Source: Phlebotomus papatasi (Eukaryota > Arthropoda > Insecta > Diptera > Psychodidae). Taken from it: a DNA stretch of 64,000 bases. Below the pieces are notes generated by a model that searched no databases, was not told the DNA's origin, and worked only from the letters and a program-made list of their open reading frames with translations. How positions within the stretch are numbered: the first letter of the stretch is position 1; each line of letters opens with the position of its first letter. Position numbers and translations under genes: made by a program. The DNA is taken from the NCBI RefSeq assembly GCF_024763615.1, contig NC_077223.1, forward strand, positions 62,930,627-62,994,626. Reading direction: 5' to 3'. Below are positions 33,401 through 43,934 of this stretch, piece after piece.

Positions 33401-34957
33401 CAAAAGGTTCCCCGGGTTACCTGTCTCCCCAAAATGCATTAACTCTTGGTTTTTATAAATAAAACCCCTTTTAATTGCACGAACTTTAAATTGGCAACTA
33501 CAGAAACTCTTTAATGATTAAGAATTATTTATCTTTCTAAGAATTATTATCATCATTTTCAATCACTTATCCCTATTTCCTTATCCCTATTGCCTGTGAC
33601 CTTATTAAGGTCATAGGCAACTAAGAATTAATTATTAATTATTTTATTTAATATTTATTTGGTAAATTAAAGAATAAGGAGCAAATATTTACAAGATTTA
33701 CCTTTTTATGAAAAAATAATAATTAAAAAAAAACAATTTGAAAAGTTTAAAATACCAAGAAAAATATTTTTCTAAAATGAGTTACTGAATGTTTGCACCC
33801 CAACTTTACTTCCAACTTAAATTAAATCCATCATATTATTTTTTTATTTTATTTATGATAATTATATTATGTTTTTCTTGAATTTGTCAAGATTTTGCTT
33901 CAACTTTTTGTATACTTTTCAAAAATAAATTTCAAAGTTCTAATATTAAATCTTAATATAAAACTTCAATCTTACTTTCAGGTCCATCAGTTACATTGTT
34001 CTCTTCAAAAGTGTCTTTCTGGGCCTTACACGCATCATTACTACTGAGACTTTTAATCCTGAACTATATATACACATAATCACCAAGTATAAAGTGACTC
34101 ATACACTTGTATCACCGTTATTCCTGGAACATGTCTTGAATTCTCCAAAATTCACATCCTCCAGCTTGTATCCCTTAAAGCACATTTGGCTTGGTGGAAA
34201 CATGATTACAGATCGATTGCTTATGAAGTTGCTGCCGCACATTCCTAACAAGGACTTCCTGATTACATATGGAATGTCCGAAACTGGCACTCTATCAAGG
34301 TACATGTATGATCCAACAAGACCTGCAGCTGTTGGATTTATCGATCCTGGTATAGAAGGGATTATTGTGGATGAGGAAGGGCGTAAATTGGGCCCTGGTG
34401 AGCAAGGAGAGATATGTTTCAAGACGCCTTATAGTTTATTTGTTAGTTATCTTATTTAGAAACTCAATTTCAGGATAATTAAGTGAATTCTTCTTTTACA
34501 GGAATACATGGGAAATCCGGAAGCTACTGCAGCTTTGAGGGATTCAGAAGGGTATCTACACACAGGGGACTTAGGGTACTACGATGAGGATGGTTACCTT
34601 CGTATCGTGGGACGGTGCAAAGATGTGATTAAGTACTTCATGGACCATGTTTCCGGTTCAGAAATTGAAAGAGTTGTAGGGAATCTTCCAGGAGTTTTCC
34701 AAGTGGCTGCTGTTGGGATCCCTGACGAAAAATGTTATCAACTGCCGGCAGTTGTTATAGTTAAGCAGGAAGGGGCTTCAATTGTTGAAAAAGAGGTTTC
34801 TGAAGTTGTAGCCAGAGAACTCCCTGATAATCACAAACTCAGAGGAGGGGTATATTTTACGGATAAACTAGCAACAACTTATTCAGGAAAACTAAAGAGG
34901 AAGGAAATTGAAAAATATGCTGAAGAGCAGTATCAGCTTTTAAAGAAGAATGAATAA
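30411..34957 (+). CDS. Luciferase / 4-coumarate-CoA-ligase-like adenylating enzyme, copy 2 (547 aa)
   Basis: Exons 30411-30759, 30825-31017, 31178-31363, 33982-34441 and 34502-34957 have the same phases, and for the first four the same lengths, as copy 1. Motifs are conserved: SSSGTTGPSK, YGMSETG, TGD, GRCKDVIK and TYSGK near the C terminus. Exons 1, 2 and 5 and introns 1 and 4 are almost identical to copy 1. Exons 3 and 4 carry many replacements (for example YGMSETGTLSRYMYDPTRPA against YGMSETGGISRYLYDPTRSV), including the region expected to shape the substrate pocket. The C terminus is LLKKNE, with no SKL-type signal. Intron 3 is 2.6 kb and holds an M2 MITE and a Stowaway-like element. Activity is expected to be acyl-CoA synthetase-like; substrate unknown. 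Confidence 0.88.
31661..31862. mobile_element. MITE family M2, full copy
   Basis: Ends cggacttcagactagaggtt and inverted atacgggcttcagacatgag, the same unit and orientation as 2872-3034. Located in intron 3 of ligase copy 2. Confidence 0.6.
31939..32842. mobile_element. Stowaway-like Tc1/mariner element, 904 bp, 33-bp perfect TIRs
   Basis: Left end CTCCCTCCGTTCCGAAATAA then GTCGTACGTTTGG; the right end is its exact inverted copy over 33 bases (32810-32842), with TA on both sides (31937-31938, 32843-32844). A degenerate second copy of the terminus (ttccgaaataagtcatacat) lies just inside at 31983. TIR CTCCCTCCGT plus a TA target is the hallmark of plant Stowaway/mariner elements. No DDE/D ORF; the longest internal ORF (66 aa at 32595) shows no transposase motif. 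An inverted pair at 32196 and 32450 (ggtgagagatacagatttgg against tcccaagtccctatctctca) indicates a nested foldback. Confidence 0.75.
32190..32452. repeat. Nested inverted-repeat element
   Basis: Inverted arms of about 55 bp start tgcagaatggtgagagatac on the left and tgcaaaatggtgagagatag inverted on the right, with cataagttgaccctggga shared. The agagata...gggaccttcg motif is also in the dispersed family at 59720 and 46700. It lies inside the Stowaway-like element, so it arrived later or is part of it. Confidence 0.5.
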
Positions 34958-34958
34958 A
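34953..34958 (+). terminator. Candidate poly(A) signal overlapping the ligase copy 2 stop
   Basis: AATAAA spans the TAA stop codon (aatgaataaattt). If used, the 3' UTR would be only a few tens of bases. Confidence 0.3.
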
Positions 34959-35107
34959 TTTCTTTCTTTTTTTTTATTTCGTGAGGTATTTTGGTTTTTA
35001 TTGTATGATATATTTTAACTTCTTGGGAACTAGTGGATAACCGTTTAATCCAAAAAATCATTCTTTTCTAAAATTAATTTTGGGTTTGTAAAAAAATATG
35101 CTCTATA

Positions 35108-35334
35108 GGGGAAATGGGGCGCCTATGTGGAAGTTTTGAAATTGGGTTTTTTCTCCTCTTTTAACATTGAATTAAGCCTTATCACAATGTAATTTAGCTT
35201 CAAAATTAGTTTGTAGAGCTCCATTATATCACAATATGGTATAGTTCCATTTATAAGTAGGCGAAAAGAGCATAATTTTAAAGATTTTAAAGGTGCCCTA
35301 ATTCAAAGGTACCCCTTTTCCCACTATGACTCAT
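35108..35334. mobile_element. TA-flanked GGGGAAA MITE
   Basis: Left GGGGAAATGGGGCGCCTATG and inverted right GTGGGAAAAGGGGTACCTTT, with TA at both borders. Matches the general mariner-type MITE with ends TAGGGGAAACTGGGGC, a better copy of which is at 37396. Confidence 0.5.
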
Positions 35335-35610
35335 GGTGATCCGCTGGTTGCCAAAGTTTTAATTCATGAAATTTATCTAATTATAATCAGTAATTAGTAT
35401 GAATCATAAGAAATATGCTATTTCTATTCAAATTCAAAATATAAAATTTTGTAGGATTGATAAATAAATTGTTATGGTGGTTGCGAAATAATATCTTTTG
35501 ATAGAATTTATTCTTATCAATTATTCACATTGCAAAAAACACAAGGTATAAATATAAATTTCGATTTTGAGTGTTAATTTCATTCAGTTTACAATTTTAT
35601 TGCTCTCGTG

Positions 35611-35941
35611 ATGGACGCACAATTTTCAATTCGCGAAGAAAAAGAGTCGATGCATAATTATTTTTCTTTTAGAAATCGTCCGAGAAAATTATAAAGTTAT
35701 TCAAGACATTGATAATATTATTGAAGAAGAGTATGACGTGCTCATGGAAATGTATATTTTGCTTCAGGAAGAACAAGAATTTACCAAGGAGGAACTGGCT
35801 CGTGTCACTGTCGAATGGAGTAACCAACTAAAGGAAAATCTTATGTTAAAAGACAAAATTCGGAACATGAAGAATATATTTGAAAAAATGCAATCACATC
35901 TGTCCGCAAATCACGAGAAATGGGAAAATTTAGTTGATTGA
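35611..35941 (+). pseudogene. Small coiled-coil gene, decayed copy 1
   Basis: ATG at 35611 opens MDAQFSIRE; a TTTCTTTTAG acceptor at 35663-35672 leads to an exon reading EIVRENYKVIQDIDNIIEEE, then VTVEWSNQLKENLMLKDKIR and ending HEKWENLVD. Joining needs a phase-1 intron after GAAG, but no GT donor remains and the would-be intron is only about 35 bp. Reading straight through hits a stop. The C terminus is shortened by a TGA relative to the next copy. The body is strongly coiled-coil. The structure (about 9-codon exon 1, phase-1 intron) matches the intact gene at 39092. Confidence 0.5.
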
Positions 35942-36989
35942 GGTGTGTGATTAAGAAAAATACATTGAGGTTAAATTGATTTCAGAGTCTAAGGACGGAG
36001 AAGGAAAACTAAGAGTAATTTCTAGAGCTAAATAAATTAAGGAAAATAAAATAATTAAAAAAAAAACATCACTAATAAGACCGAACACATAAATTTAATA
36101 ATTGAAACATAATTAAATAACATTAGCAGTATACATAATTCTTTTCCAATGACATCAACTTTTTTTTGTGAATTTTTGGATATAAAGTTTTTTAAAGTTG
36201 TTATTACACTGTTATGATGAAAAAGTTGCAAAAGTAATATTGTAGCCTCTGTAAGTTTTTGCGCCTCAAAATACTTTTCATTTTCCAAATAAAATTTTCA
36301 AAATCAAGAAAATGATTTTAAAAAAGTAGGGGAAACCGGGATACTTTTAGCCAGCAAATGAAGCTTTTTTTCGCGCAAGATTTGTGAAAAAATGATAAGG
36401 TTTGTCTAATGTTTTCCTTTTTTGCTTTTTAAGTAGCATTAAGATATTGACTGTATGAAATAGTGTAGTCCAAGGCTCTAAAATCCTTGCTTTTTTCTAG
36501 AAAGGAAAATGAAAAAAGTATGACACATTGGCTCGGTTAAAGTCATTTAAGAATAATTTAAGGCAATATTGGGTTCTTGAAACTATATTTCTCCTGAGTA
36601 TTGAATGAAAATTTCATGAATGGATATAAATTTCGAAAATCTCACAAAGAGGTGATTGTGATCCATTGATCCTTAGAGGCTTAATGCAGGAAGTTTATTT
36701 AACTATACTGAGTAATTAGTTTGAAGCACAGTAAACAGATCATTTCTATTGAAATTGAAAATTTAAAGTCTAGTTAAATTGATAAATAAATTGTTATAGT
36801 GATTGCGAAATATTAGCTTAATTATTCACATTATTCATTAATTATTCACATTATACTAAATACAAGATATATAAATAATCACTTCATTTCGAAGAAAAAG
36901 TAATCGTATTTAGAATCACCTATCGAAAAATCGATATTCTAATTGTTAATTTAGTTCAATTTACAATTTTAATTTTTTAAATAAAAGGT

Positions 36990-37356
36990 ATGCAAAGTGC
37001 TAACATAACTTCTCAAGAATAAAAATTTTGGTTAATTATTTTTCTTTTACAAAGCGGCCGACGAGAAAATGGAGGATTTATCCAAAAGTATATTTTGCTT
37101 GAGAAAGAACTGGGACTTACCAAGGCGGAATTAGGATCGTGTCACTGTCGAATGGAATAACGAAGGAAATTTTATATTGAAAAATAAAATTCGGTATTCG
37201 GAATATATTTTTAAAAACTTCAAGCTCGTGTGTCCACCAAGCACGAGAAATGGGAAAATGTATTGCAACGTCTTGAGACTAATTTCATGAAAATGTCTGA
37301 GGAAAGAAAAAGAAAACTAAGTCCAATTTTTGAAAAAAATGAAATTAAGTTATGAG
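36990..37356 (+). pseudogene. Small coiled-coil gene, decayed copy 2
   Basis: Nucleotide similarity to 35611-35941 runs throughout (cgtgtcactgtcgaatggaa, aagcacgagaaatgggaaaa), including 300 bp of upstream sequence. It has no usable ATG and has frameshifts and early stops. Its C-terminal frame continues past the copy 1 stop (NVLQRLETNFMKMSEERKRK), suggesting that the ancestral protein was longer. Confidence 0.55.
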
Positions 37357-37395
37357 TATAAGAATAAAAACTAAATCGCTCAAAAGAGGGTCATA

Positions 37396-37590
37396 GGGGA
37401 AACTGGGGCACTACCAAACACGGGGTACCACCAAACAGTAATTTTTATTTCTAAACTACTTGGACTATCTCGATCATTCCTTCAGTGGACAAGCATCCCT
37501 ATAGTGCCTATAAATTCCTATCGGTCTTATCCTCTGATATCCAATATCCGATTAAAAAATCGCAGTGTTTGGTGGTGCCGCAGTTTCCCC
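37396..37590. mobile_element. Mariner-type MITE with GGGGAAACTGGGGCA ends
   Basis: Left end GGGGAAACTGGGGCACTACC and inverted right end GGGGAAACTGCGGCACCACC, flanked by TA (37394-37395, 37591-37592). 195 bp, no ORF. TA(G)GGGAAACTGGGGC ends are common in dipteran MITEs. Confidence 0.65.
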
Positions 37591-37671
37591 TATACAATTT
37601 ATTAAAGTCATTTGCCAATGATATTTTATCAGTGTAATCGTCCAATATCTTATTAGATTGTAATGCTAAAT

Positions 37672-38980
37672 AAAACGTCTAGAGATATCGTTTTTTAATT
37701 GGAGATCACCGAAGACCGGAACTGGTATCTCTTACTGTTTAAGCTCTAGGACGGTGACAAATTGAAAAAAAAATCGATTATGAACTCATCTCTCTTCGAG
37801 TTTGAGCAGTAAAAATCTAAGTGGGGTATTGTGGCCTATGCAGGGCGGAGCATTCTCATACATTTTCCGTGCAAAAGTATGGTATATTTTTTCTAAAGTT
37901 ATTTTTTAGTTTTAGTATAAAACCAAATGCAATCATTTTAAAACTTTTACCAAATGAAAGAGTATCTAATGTTATGTTATTGGCTCAAAATGTATAATGA
38001 TTGCACGAGGATAACAGTTCCTAAAACCTATATGAAAAAGACGTAAAATTCGCAATTTTTTAAATTTTACTGACAAATTTTCTATTTGTAACATCAGTAA
38101 CATTTTAAATTCAATAAAAATATATTCTTTGTACATGTGCCTACCATTTCATGTTATATTTATTTTTATGGGATCTAAGACTTAAAAATTATAAAGAATT
38201 TAAGTAAAATATACCATTTCTGAATTAAAATGTTCCATCTGTTAGTTAATCATCCTAGGGCCTATGTAAGTTTTTGCACTTCAAAACGCTTTTTATAATA
38301 TTTACATATAAAATTTTTAAAATTGAGAAAATAGCAGAAATAAAAAAGATATTAAAAATCCCACCTATCCAACTGGTCCATGTAAATTGAATTGCACTTT
38401 TAAAACATTTTTTTAAATATATCAATATCTGTGTCTATCGTACATGTAAGTCGTAATAAAATCTGCTGTTTAAAAAAATATTACAGACTTTTTCTAGTAA
38501 AGTACTATAACGTGCTGAACTTGGAGATGGACTGCCAAATAAGCTTAACTGAAACTGATCCTCAATTACTTTGATCATGTTATTTCTACTGTAAATAACT
38601 ATACTCAGCAAATAAGGTTTATTTACAGAATTCAAACTTTAAGTACTGTGACGTTAGTAAAATTTAGGACATAAGATTCAGGTTACTGCTACCTGAAGAT
38701 TTGAGTCACTTGAGTCCATCGCTTTCATTAACAAAAATTCTAAAGATGAACTGCCTCGTCTTCCACTAGATGTTTATAGATTCAACTCCAAATCGAATTG
38801 GCAATTGGCAGTCATTCTGATTTAGATTAACTTTAAGAATTTTATTTAAAGCTCATCTAGACTTTTCACTAGTTTTAAGATTTACATTCAATTTTATTTA
38901 GTATTGACGACCAATTTTTGGATGACTTAACAAACCGAAAAGATAAATTGCTAATATTAGAGTATATTTAAAAATTATTC
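37672..38980. other. Intergenic with a dispersed-repeat fragment
   Basis: 37672-37830 matches 43110-43270 (gatcaccgaagaccggaa, ttgaaaaaaaaatcgattat). The rest is AT-rich without a supported gene. Confidence 0.45.
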
Positions 38981-39091
38981 CAAGAATTAAATGACTGAGA
39001 TAAGATATGTTATCACACTTTTCATTCACACGAAGTACTCAAGCAAATTCATTTGAGAGCTTCGCACTCGCTAGAAATTCATCTTGTAGAC

Positions 39092-39597
39092 ATGAGTTCT
39101 TGCGAAAATCCAAATGGTAACTTAATAATTTCCGCTACTACTTACCCTTTCAAATATTTCTTTAAACTTTAGTTCCAGAGGACCTTGATGAAGACTCCTC
39201 CAAAAGGGAATTAAAAGAAATGGAAGAAGGCTTCCACGAAGTGATGAAAAGCATAGAGATGATTAAAGTTTTAAAGCAACTCCAAGCATCACTCGAGGAC
39301 AATATTCTAGACCTTTTGGAGGGGAAGGATGAGCTTGGAGATACTGAAGAACAAGGTGCTGCTGGAGGACATCGTGAGACACACTCAAAGCTTGAGATGG
39401 AAAAGCTACAAAATTCCAAGGAAGAAGCATCACAAAGGTATGAAGATTTTAAGAAAACTCTAGCTGAAGGCGCTAAAGAATCCTTCAAATGCAAAGAATT
39501 AGAAGAACAAGTGGCCCGAATGATACAGGATATGCAGGAGTTCGACGCGACTTTAAATTTAATATCCAATGAGGAGGCAAGTTCAAAAAATAATTAG
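39092..39597 (+). CDS. Small coiled-coil protein, two exons (149 aa)
   Basis: Exon 1 (39092-39116, MSSCENPN plus one base), a 56-bp GT-AG intron, and exon 2 (39173-39597) join in phase to 149 codons. The acidic protein is almost entirely predicted coiled coil (KRELKEMEEGFHEVMKSIEM, KCKELEEQVARMIQDMQEFD) with a glycine-rich break (GDTEEQGAAGGH). No signal peptide, membrane segment or domain family recognised. Exon 1 length and intron phase match the decayed copies at 35.6 and 37.0 kb, so this is probably the surviving member of a local family. Convergent with retinophilin: the stops are 34 bp apart and its AATAAA (39623) is 4 bp from the retinophilin stop. Confidence 0.65.
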
Positions 39598-39610
39598 TTA
39601 AATTACGATC

Positions 39611-39616
39611 TTTAAT
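39611..39616 (-). terminator. Possible variant poly(A) signal of retinophilin
   Basis: ATTAAA on the minus strand 16 bp after the retinophilin stop. No canonical AATAAA is closer on that strand until about 38897, so the two convergent messages probably overlap. Confidence 0.3.
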
Positions 39617-39622
39617 ATCACG

Positions 39623-39628
39623 AATAAA
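39623..39628 (+). terminator. Poly(A) signal of the coiled-coil gene
   Basis: AATAAA 25 bp after the stop. Cleavage 10-30 bp downstream would fall inside the antisense retinophilin coding sequence. Confidence 0.5.
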
Positions 39629-39631
39629 TGC

Positions 39632-42600
39632 TCAAAAAGCCTGATCACATTGAGCCCTGGCCATTAGTGCTATCTTCTGGGCCTTTTGTACCACTTCTGG
39701 ACACCTCTTCTTCCGGATCAGCCGACAGTCCTGGAAGAATCCTTCATTGCGTGGGAATCCATGGCTACCGTCGCTGAATGTCACAAGTCCCAGACCCCAA
39801 ATCCGTCCACCACGGAATTCCCCTTCGTAGCGCATCCCATCGCTGCGCCAGAAGATCCCATGACCATGGAACCAGCCCTGCATGAACTCTCCCTCGTACT
39901 TAGAGCCATCCGGGAAACACATCACACCCAAGCCTGAACACATGCCATTGCTGAAGGCGCCGTCATAGCGAGTACCGTCAGGAAGGAGGAGATGACCCAT
40001 GCCGTGCTTCTGGCCACGGGCACTCCAGTCGCCCACATATCGGGTTCCGTCATCGTAACGAAACCCTCCGCACTTTACAACACCTGCACTTAGAACACCT
40101 GTAGAAGGAAAGCATTCAAGATGATTTCAGTTGAGATGAATGATTGCTTTTCAAATTAATTTACGATTTATTCATTAACCATCTTAAAACAATTAATTTG
40201 AAAAAAAAATTAATATGCATATTGATAAAAAAAAAACAGTATAGAAAGATAATCCAGTGTACCAATCTGCAGATTTAGGATTCAACCGTTAATTTAAGTT
40301 AAAATTAAGAAAAAAAATTCCCTGAATTTCCTGATGAAATCCTGATGCGATTTCCAGAAGAGTGAATATAACGAGACTTGAGCAGGTAACTTTTATCCGA
40401 CTTATTTGAAATTTACAAGATAGCTGATAAGAAAAGTCAGCTAACGTTAGTAAATTTAGTTCTATGAATTCCCTTCTAATATGTTTGGGATTAGGCTAAT
40501 GCTGACTTATCATAACTGAGCTTATATGGAAAACGAAACAACACATCGCTCCTTGTAAATTACAAGAGGCTAACTCACTTTTTTTTGCGATTTTGAGATT
40601 TTATTAAACATTTAAGGACGAGACACTTTTTACGGACCAAAAATCAACAATAAAAATAAAATCAATAAATAAAACTTGTGAAACGCCGTGTAACCTTGAA
40701 AAGCCTGATTCGGTGTATCTTCTACCTCTATGGGCGATAGGAACAAAAATAGCCCAAAATGAGATGGCAAGCTTCCCAGGTTTGCGGAATGCTCGAACTC
40801 ACAAGATAGAGCTCTCTGTGAATTTGTTTTTCGTATGATCTTTTGGTGCTTACTGGTCTACTACACGGTAAAAAATTTCGGCACATATTTGTTCCAAAAA
40901 TTAGTTCGTCCACGGACACCATAATTTTTTGCATAATCTTGTTCATTTTACGATACTCAAAAAGATACCCAATATTAGTAACGAATTTGTTCCAAAATGT
41001 AGCTCGTCCACGGACACCGAAAATTTTTGGAACAAATTTGTACCTTCTAGGAGGAACAAAAGATACCCAATATTAGTAATGAATTTGCTCCAATAAATAG
41101 CTCGTCTAGTATAAAATTGTATCCCTCCTCCTCTTACACTCAGTCACCCGTCACCGAAGCGAAGAGGACGCCAAATCTGTGGCAATTTTCGTGCTACACG
41201 CTTTCATTTTTTTTATTCAAGATTCCCTTCCTATCCTGCTGCCAGCACTCGCATATGATTTCGTCATGCACGCATCTGTATAAAATACTCTTAAGTTGAT
41301 TTTTATTTGATGTTCCTTATGAACTTTCGCCACCGAAATCCATCTCGACTGAAGTATAGGCCTTAACTGTAAGACAAAATCACTTACACGAATTTGTTCC
41401 CGACAATGGGAACAAAAAGATACCTCATATGAGTAACAATTTCGTTCCAAAAATTTCCTCGTCCACGGACACCGAAATTTTTTGGAACAAATATGTTACA
41501 GATGTAGGAATAATATTATTATAAAAAAATATGTACCAATTTGTTCCTGACAGTGGGAACAAAACAGCCGAGTGCAACAAATTCTGTTCTAAATTTCAGG
41601 AACAAATTTGTATAAAATGAAATCAACTCAAATATGTAGACGTTCCACTGTATCAAAACGGTTCCAAAAGAAAACTCTAACAAAATTGTAACTGCATTTC
41701 ATAACAAAATTATAAAGAAAACATTTTGGAACAAAAAAATACCTTTTCAAGGTGCAAATCAATTCCAAAAAAATTTGCTCCAAGGAAAACTTGTTCCAAT
41801 ATTTTGGTCAGTGTCCAAAAGTTTTTACCTTGTAGAAATCAAATTGATACATAAATCACAAAAGCATTATAAAATAAAAAATTGGTAAAGAAAAAATCAC
41901 TTAGGTTTTGGTTATGTGTTATGTCCAATGCACAGTAACTTTTGTCTTGTAAACACGTTTTTGACATTTTAATGAGAGTCAATGAAACAGTTATCAAATC
42001 ATCTCGCTCTTTCTCATAGGATATTTCGAAAACATGTTTACAAACAAAAGTTGTTGTGCGTTGAGCATTATGCCCAACGCACAATAACTTTTGTTTAGTA
42101 AACATGTTTTTGACATTTCAATGAGAGTGAGTGTGATCTAGATCTAGTCATCTCGCTCATACTCATGGAAAATTTTAAAAACATGTTTAAAAACATGTTA
42201 TTGTACGCTGGTCATTACAAGCATACGGACAAACAAAAAATGTAAACACGAAAAAGGTAAGTCATTCTCGGATATTTAACCGATTTATTACTGATTTCAA
42301 AACCAGTTAGGGTGGAATCACCACTTCTCGCCAGTGCCCCACTTTTCGCCACTTATATTAAAATCGCAATTTTTCGCAATTTGTGAAATAAATGAGCCGC
42401 AAAGTTCTTTGTATTTTTACTGCTGCTACGTATAAAGTCGAAAAATAATAATTATTCTTTTTGGATTTACGATTTTGAACATTTTTCAGAATAATATTTT
42501 AATCAAGTGCATCGAATTCAATATTTCTTATCAAATATACTAAGTGTCATCATATTTTCATCAAGCAAAAAATACTTTATTGGATAAATAATTTGACTAT

Positions 42601-43927
42601 TAAATATTTAATTACCCTTGTGGAATACATAAAATTTGTATTCAGTCAATTAATATTCCATTTTATATTATTTTTATATAAAAATGAGGCATGGCGAAAA
42701 GTGGTTATCTTCTGGAATTGATTTTATCACCTCTTGCCATCAGTTTCGCTTCTAGATGGGTAACAAGTTTCGGGACAGAAAAAAGAATATTTAAAAAATA
42801 TTGGTAATTTACGAATACTTAACCGACTCATGACCGATTGCGACCGGTGCAATTGGGTTGGAAATTTCAAGACCTTTCCAAAAAATCCCAATTCAACCTT
42901 ATCGCTTGAAAAATGCGCCCCCTGAATAGTTAAACTTTTTCTTTCAAAAATTAAAGATGGCAATTTTTTTGGATCATAGTTATGTTTGGACGAAATGTTC
43001 GCCTGGACCACCTCTAAAACATATCCAAAAATAAAAGGAATCGTAGGTGCCGTTTTCGAGAAAAACCAAAAAAAAATGGTTTTGTAGGGGCTGGGGGGGG
43101 GGCAGGGAAAAAAAACGTCTGGAGACTTGTCTGGAGATATTGTTTTTTATTCGGGATCACCGAAGACCGGAAGTTGATATCTCATACCGTTTAAACTCTA
43201 GCACAGTAACAAGTTGAAAAAAAAATCAATTATATAACTGCTCTCTCTCTTTAAGTTCGAGGAGTAAAATCAAAATTTTGACTTGATTTGGAATGAAATT
43301 TCCGTTTCGTTGGATGTAATTTCTAACCAGCGTTCCCTGCCGAACAAGCGTTTCTTCGACCCTTACTAAAAATTTAACTGAACATTGCGTTAATAATAAT
43401 GCAGAAATTCTTATCAGAATCTTAATTGCTTAATTACTGTCTTTAACTTTGCCTTAAACGTTAAATTTGAAAAAAAAAAATCATGACTCGGATAATTTTT
43501 TCTCTTAGTTTTTTCTAATTGCAGTTCTTCAGGTAATCATCGTAAGAAATTTCGCTATCAGAATATCAATTCTGTTAGACATTTGAACGAAGAATGCTTC
43601 TCCTAATGCTATTCTACAATTTAATTACTCCATTTAGGTTTTTTTTATTTGTTTCACTTGATTTTTATGAAAGCTGTGATATTTCTTAATCTCAGTTGAA
43701 ACAGCTCCGAAGTCGTTTCTTTTTCACAATTGAAACTCTTAAGAAGAACCCACAATTATATTAGTTAAATTATTCAAAATTATTCACTTGGGAAAACATA
43801 ACTGAGCACGTTTAACTAATTAATTCTCAAAAATAATAATTTTTAAATCATTTTTTGTTGCACTTTCTTCAATTGTTTGATACTCACCGTCCATAAGGAG
43901 TCGCTGCCGAAGACCTTCTGAGACCAT
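39632..43927 (-). CDS. rtp: Retinophilin (MORN4-like MORN repeat protein, 168 aa)
   Basis: Exon 1 (43888-43927) encodes MVSEGLRQRLLMD; donor GTGAGT; exon 2 (39632-40098) follows a CTACAG acceptor, and the join completes glycine 14. Four MORN repeats follow from about residue 34 (YVGDWSARGQKHGMG, YDGAFSNGMCSGLG, YEGEFMQGWFHGHG, YEGEFRGGRIWGLG), then the family tail FSDGSHGFPRNEGFFQDC and the helix EVVQKAQKIALMARAQ. Mammalian MORN4 has the same SDGSHGIPRNEG tail. In Drosophila, retinophilin is a photoreceptor protein that partners NINAC myosin III in rhabdomeres; the same role here is inferred. The ATG has a strong context (AGAATGG). Intron 1 is 3.8 kb and full of repeats. Confidence 0.88.
40865..41820. 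repeat. Cluster of GGAACAAA-rich repeats
   Basis: The block ctcgtccacggacaccgaaa followed by tttttggaacaaa occurs near 40905, 41004 and 41458, with agatacccaatattagtaac between, in direct order. The outer ends (cggtaaaaaatttcgg, ttggtcagtgtcc) are not clearly inverted. Probably a degenerate DNA element with internal tandem duplication. Confidence 0.45.
41925..42220. mobile_element. Two abutting palindromic MITEs
   Basis: Unit 1 (about 41925-42075) and unit 2 (about 42068-42220) each begin with atgcccaacgcacaataact-type sequence, pass through aaacatgtttttgacatttc and aatgagagt, and return inverted (catctcgctc, aaaacatgtt). They meet at gcattatgcccaacgcacaa. Each unit can fold on itself. Confidence 0.55.
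42309..42700. mobile_element. Degenerate DNA element
   Basis: cccacttttcgccact at 42349 is inverted relative to atggcgaaaagtggttatc at 42691. AT-rich interior, no ORF. Borders approximate. Confidence 0.35.
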
Positions 43928-43934
43928 TCTGAAT

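Larger units (their letters stand above)
40255..43887. other. Retinophilin intron 1, repeat-rich
   Basis: No exon found. It holds a dispersed-repeat end at 40755-40860 (gcggaatgctcgaactcaca), the ggaacaaa repeat cluster at 40865-41820, a MITE pair at 41925-42220, an element with ccactttt-cgcc inverted ends at 42309-42700, and the fragment at 42780-43340. Confidence 0.5.

Noticed and set aside
39162..39569. Minus-strand serine-rich ORF of 135 codons
   Set aside because: Antisense shadow of the coiled-coil gene exon.
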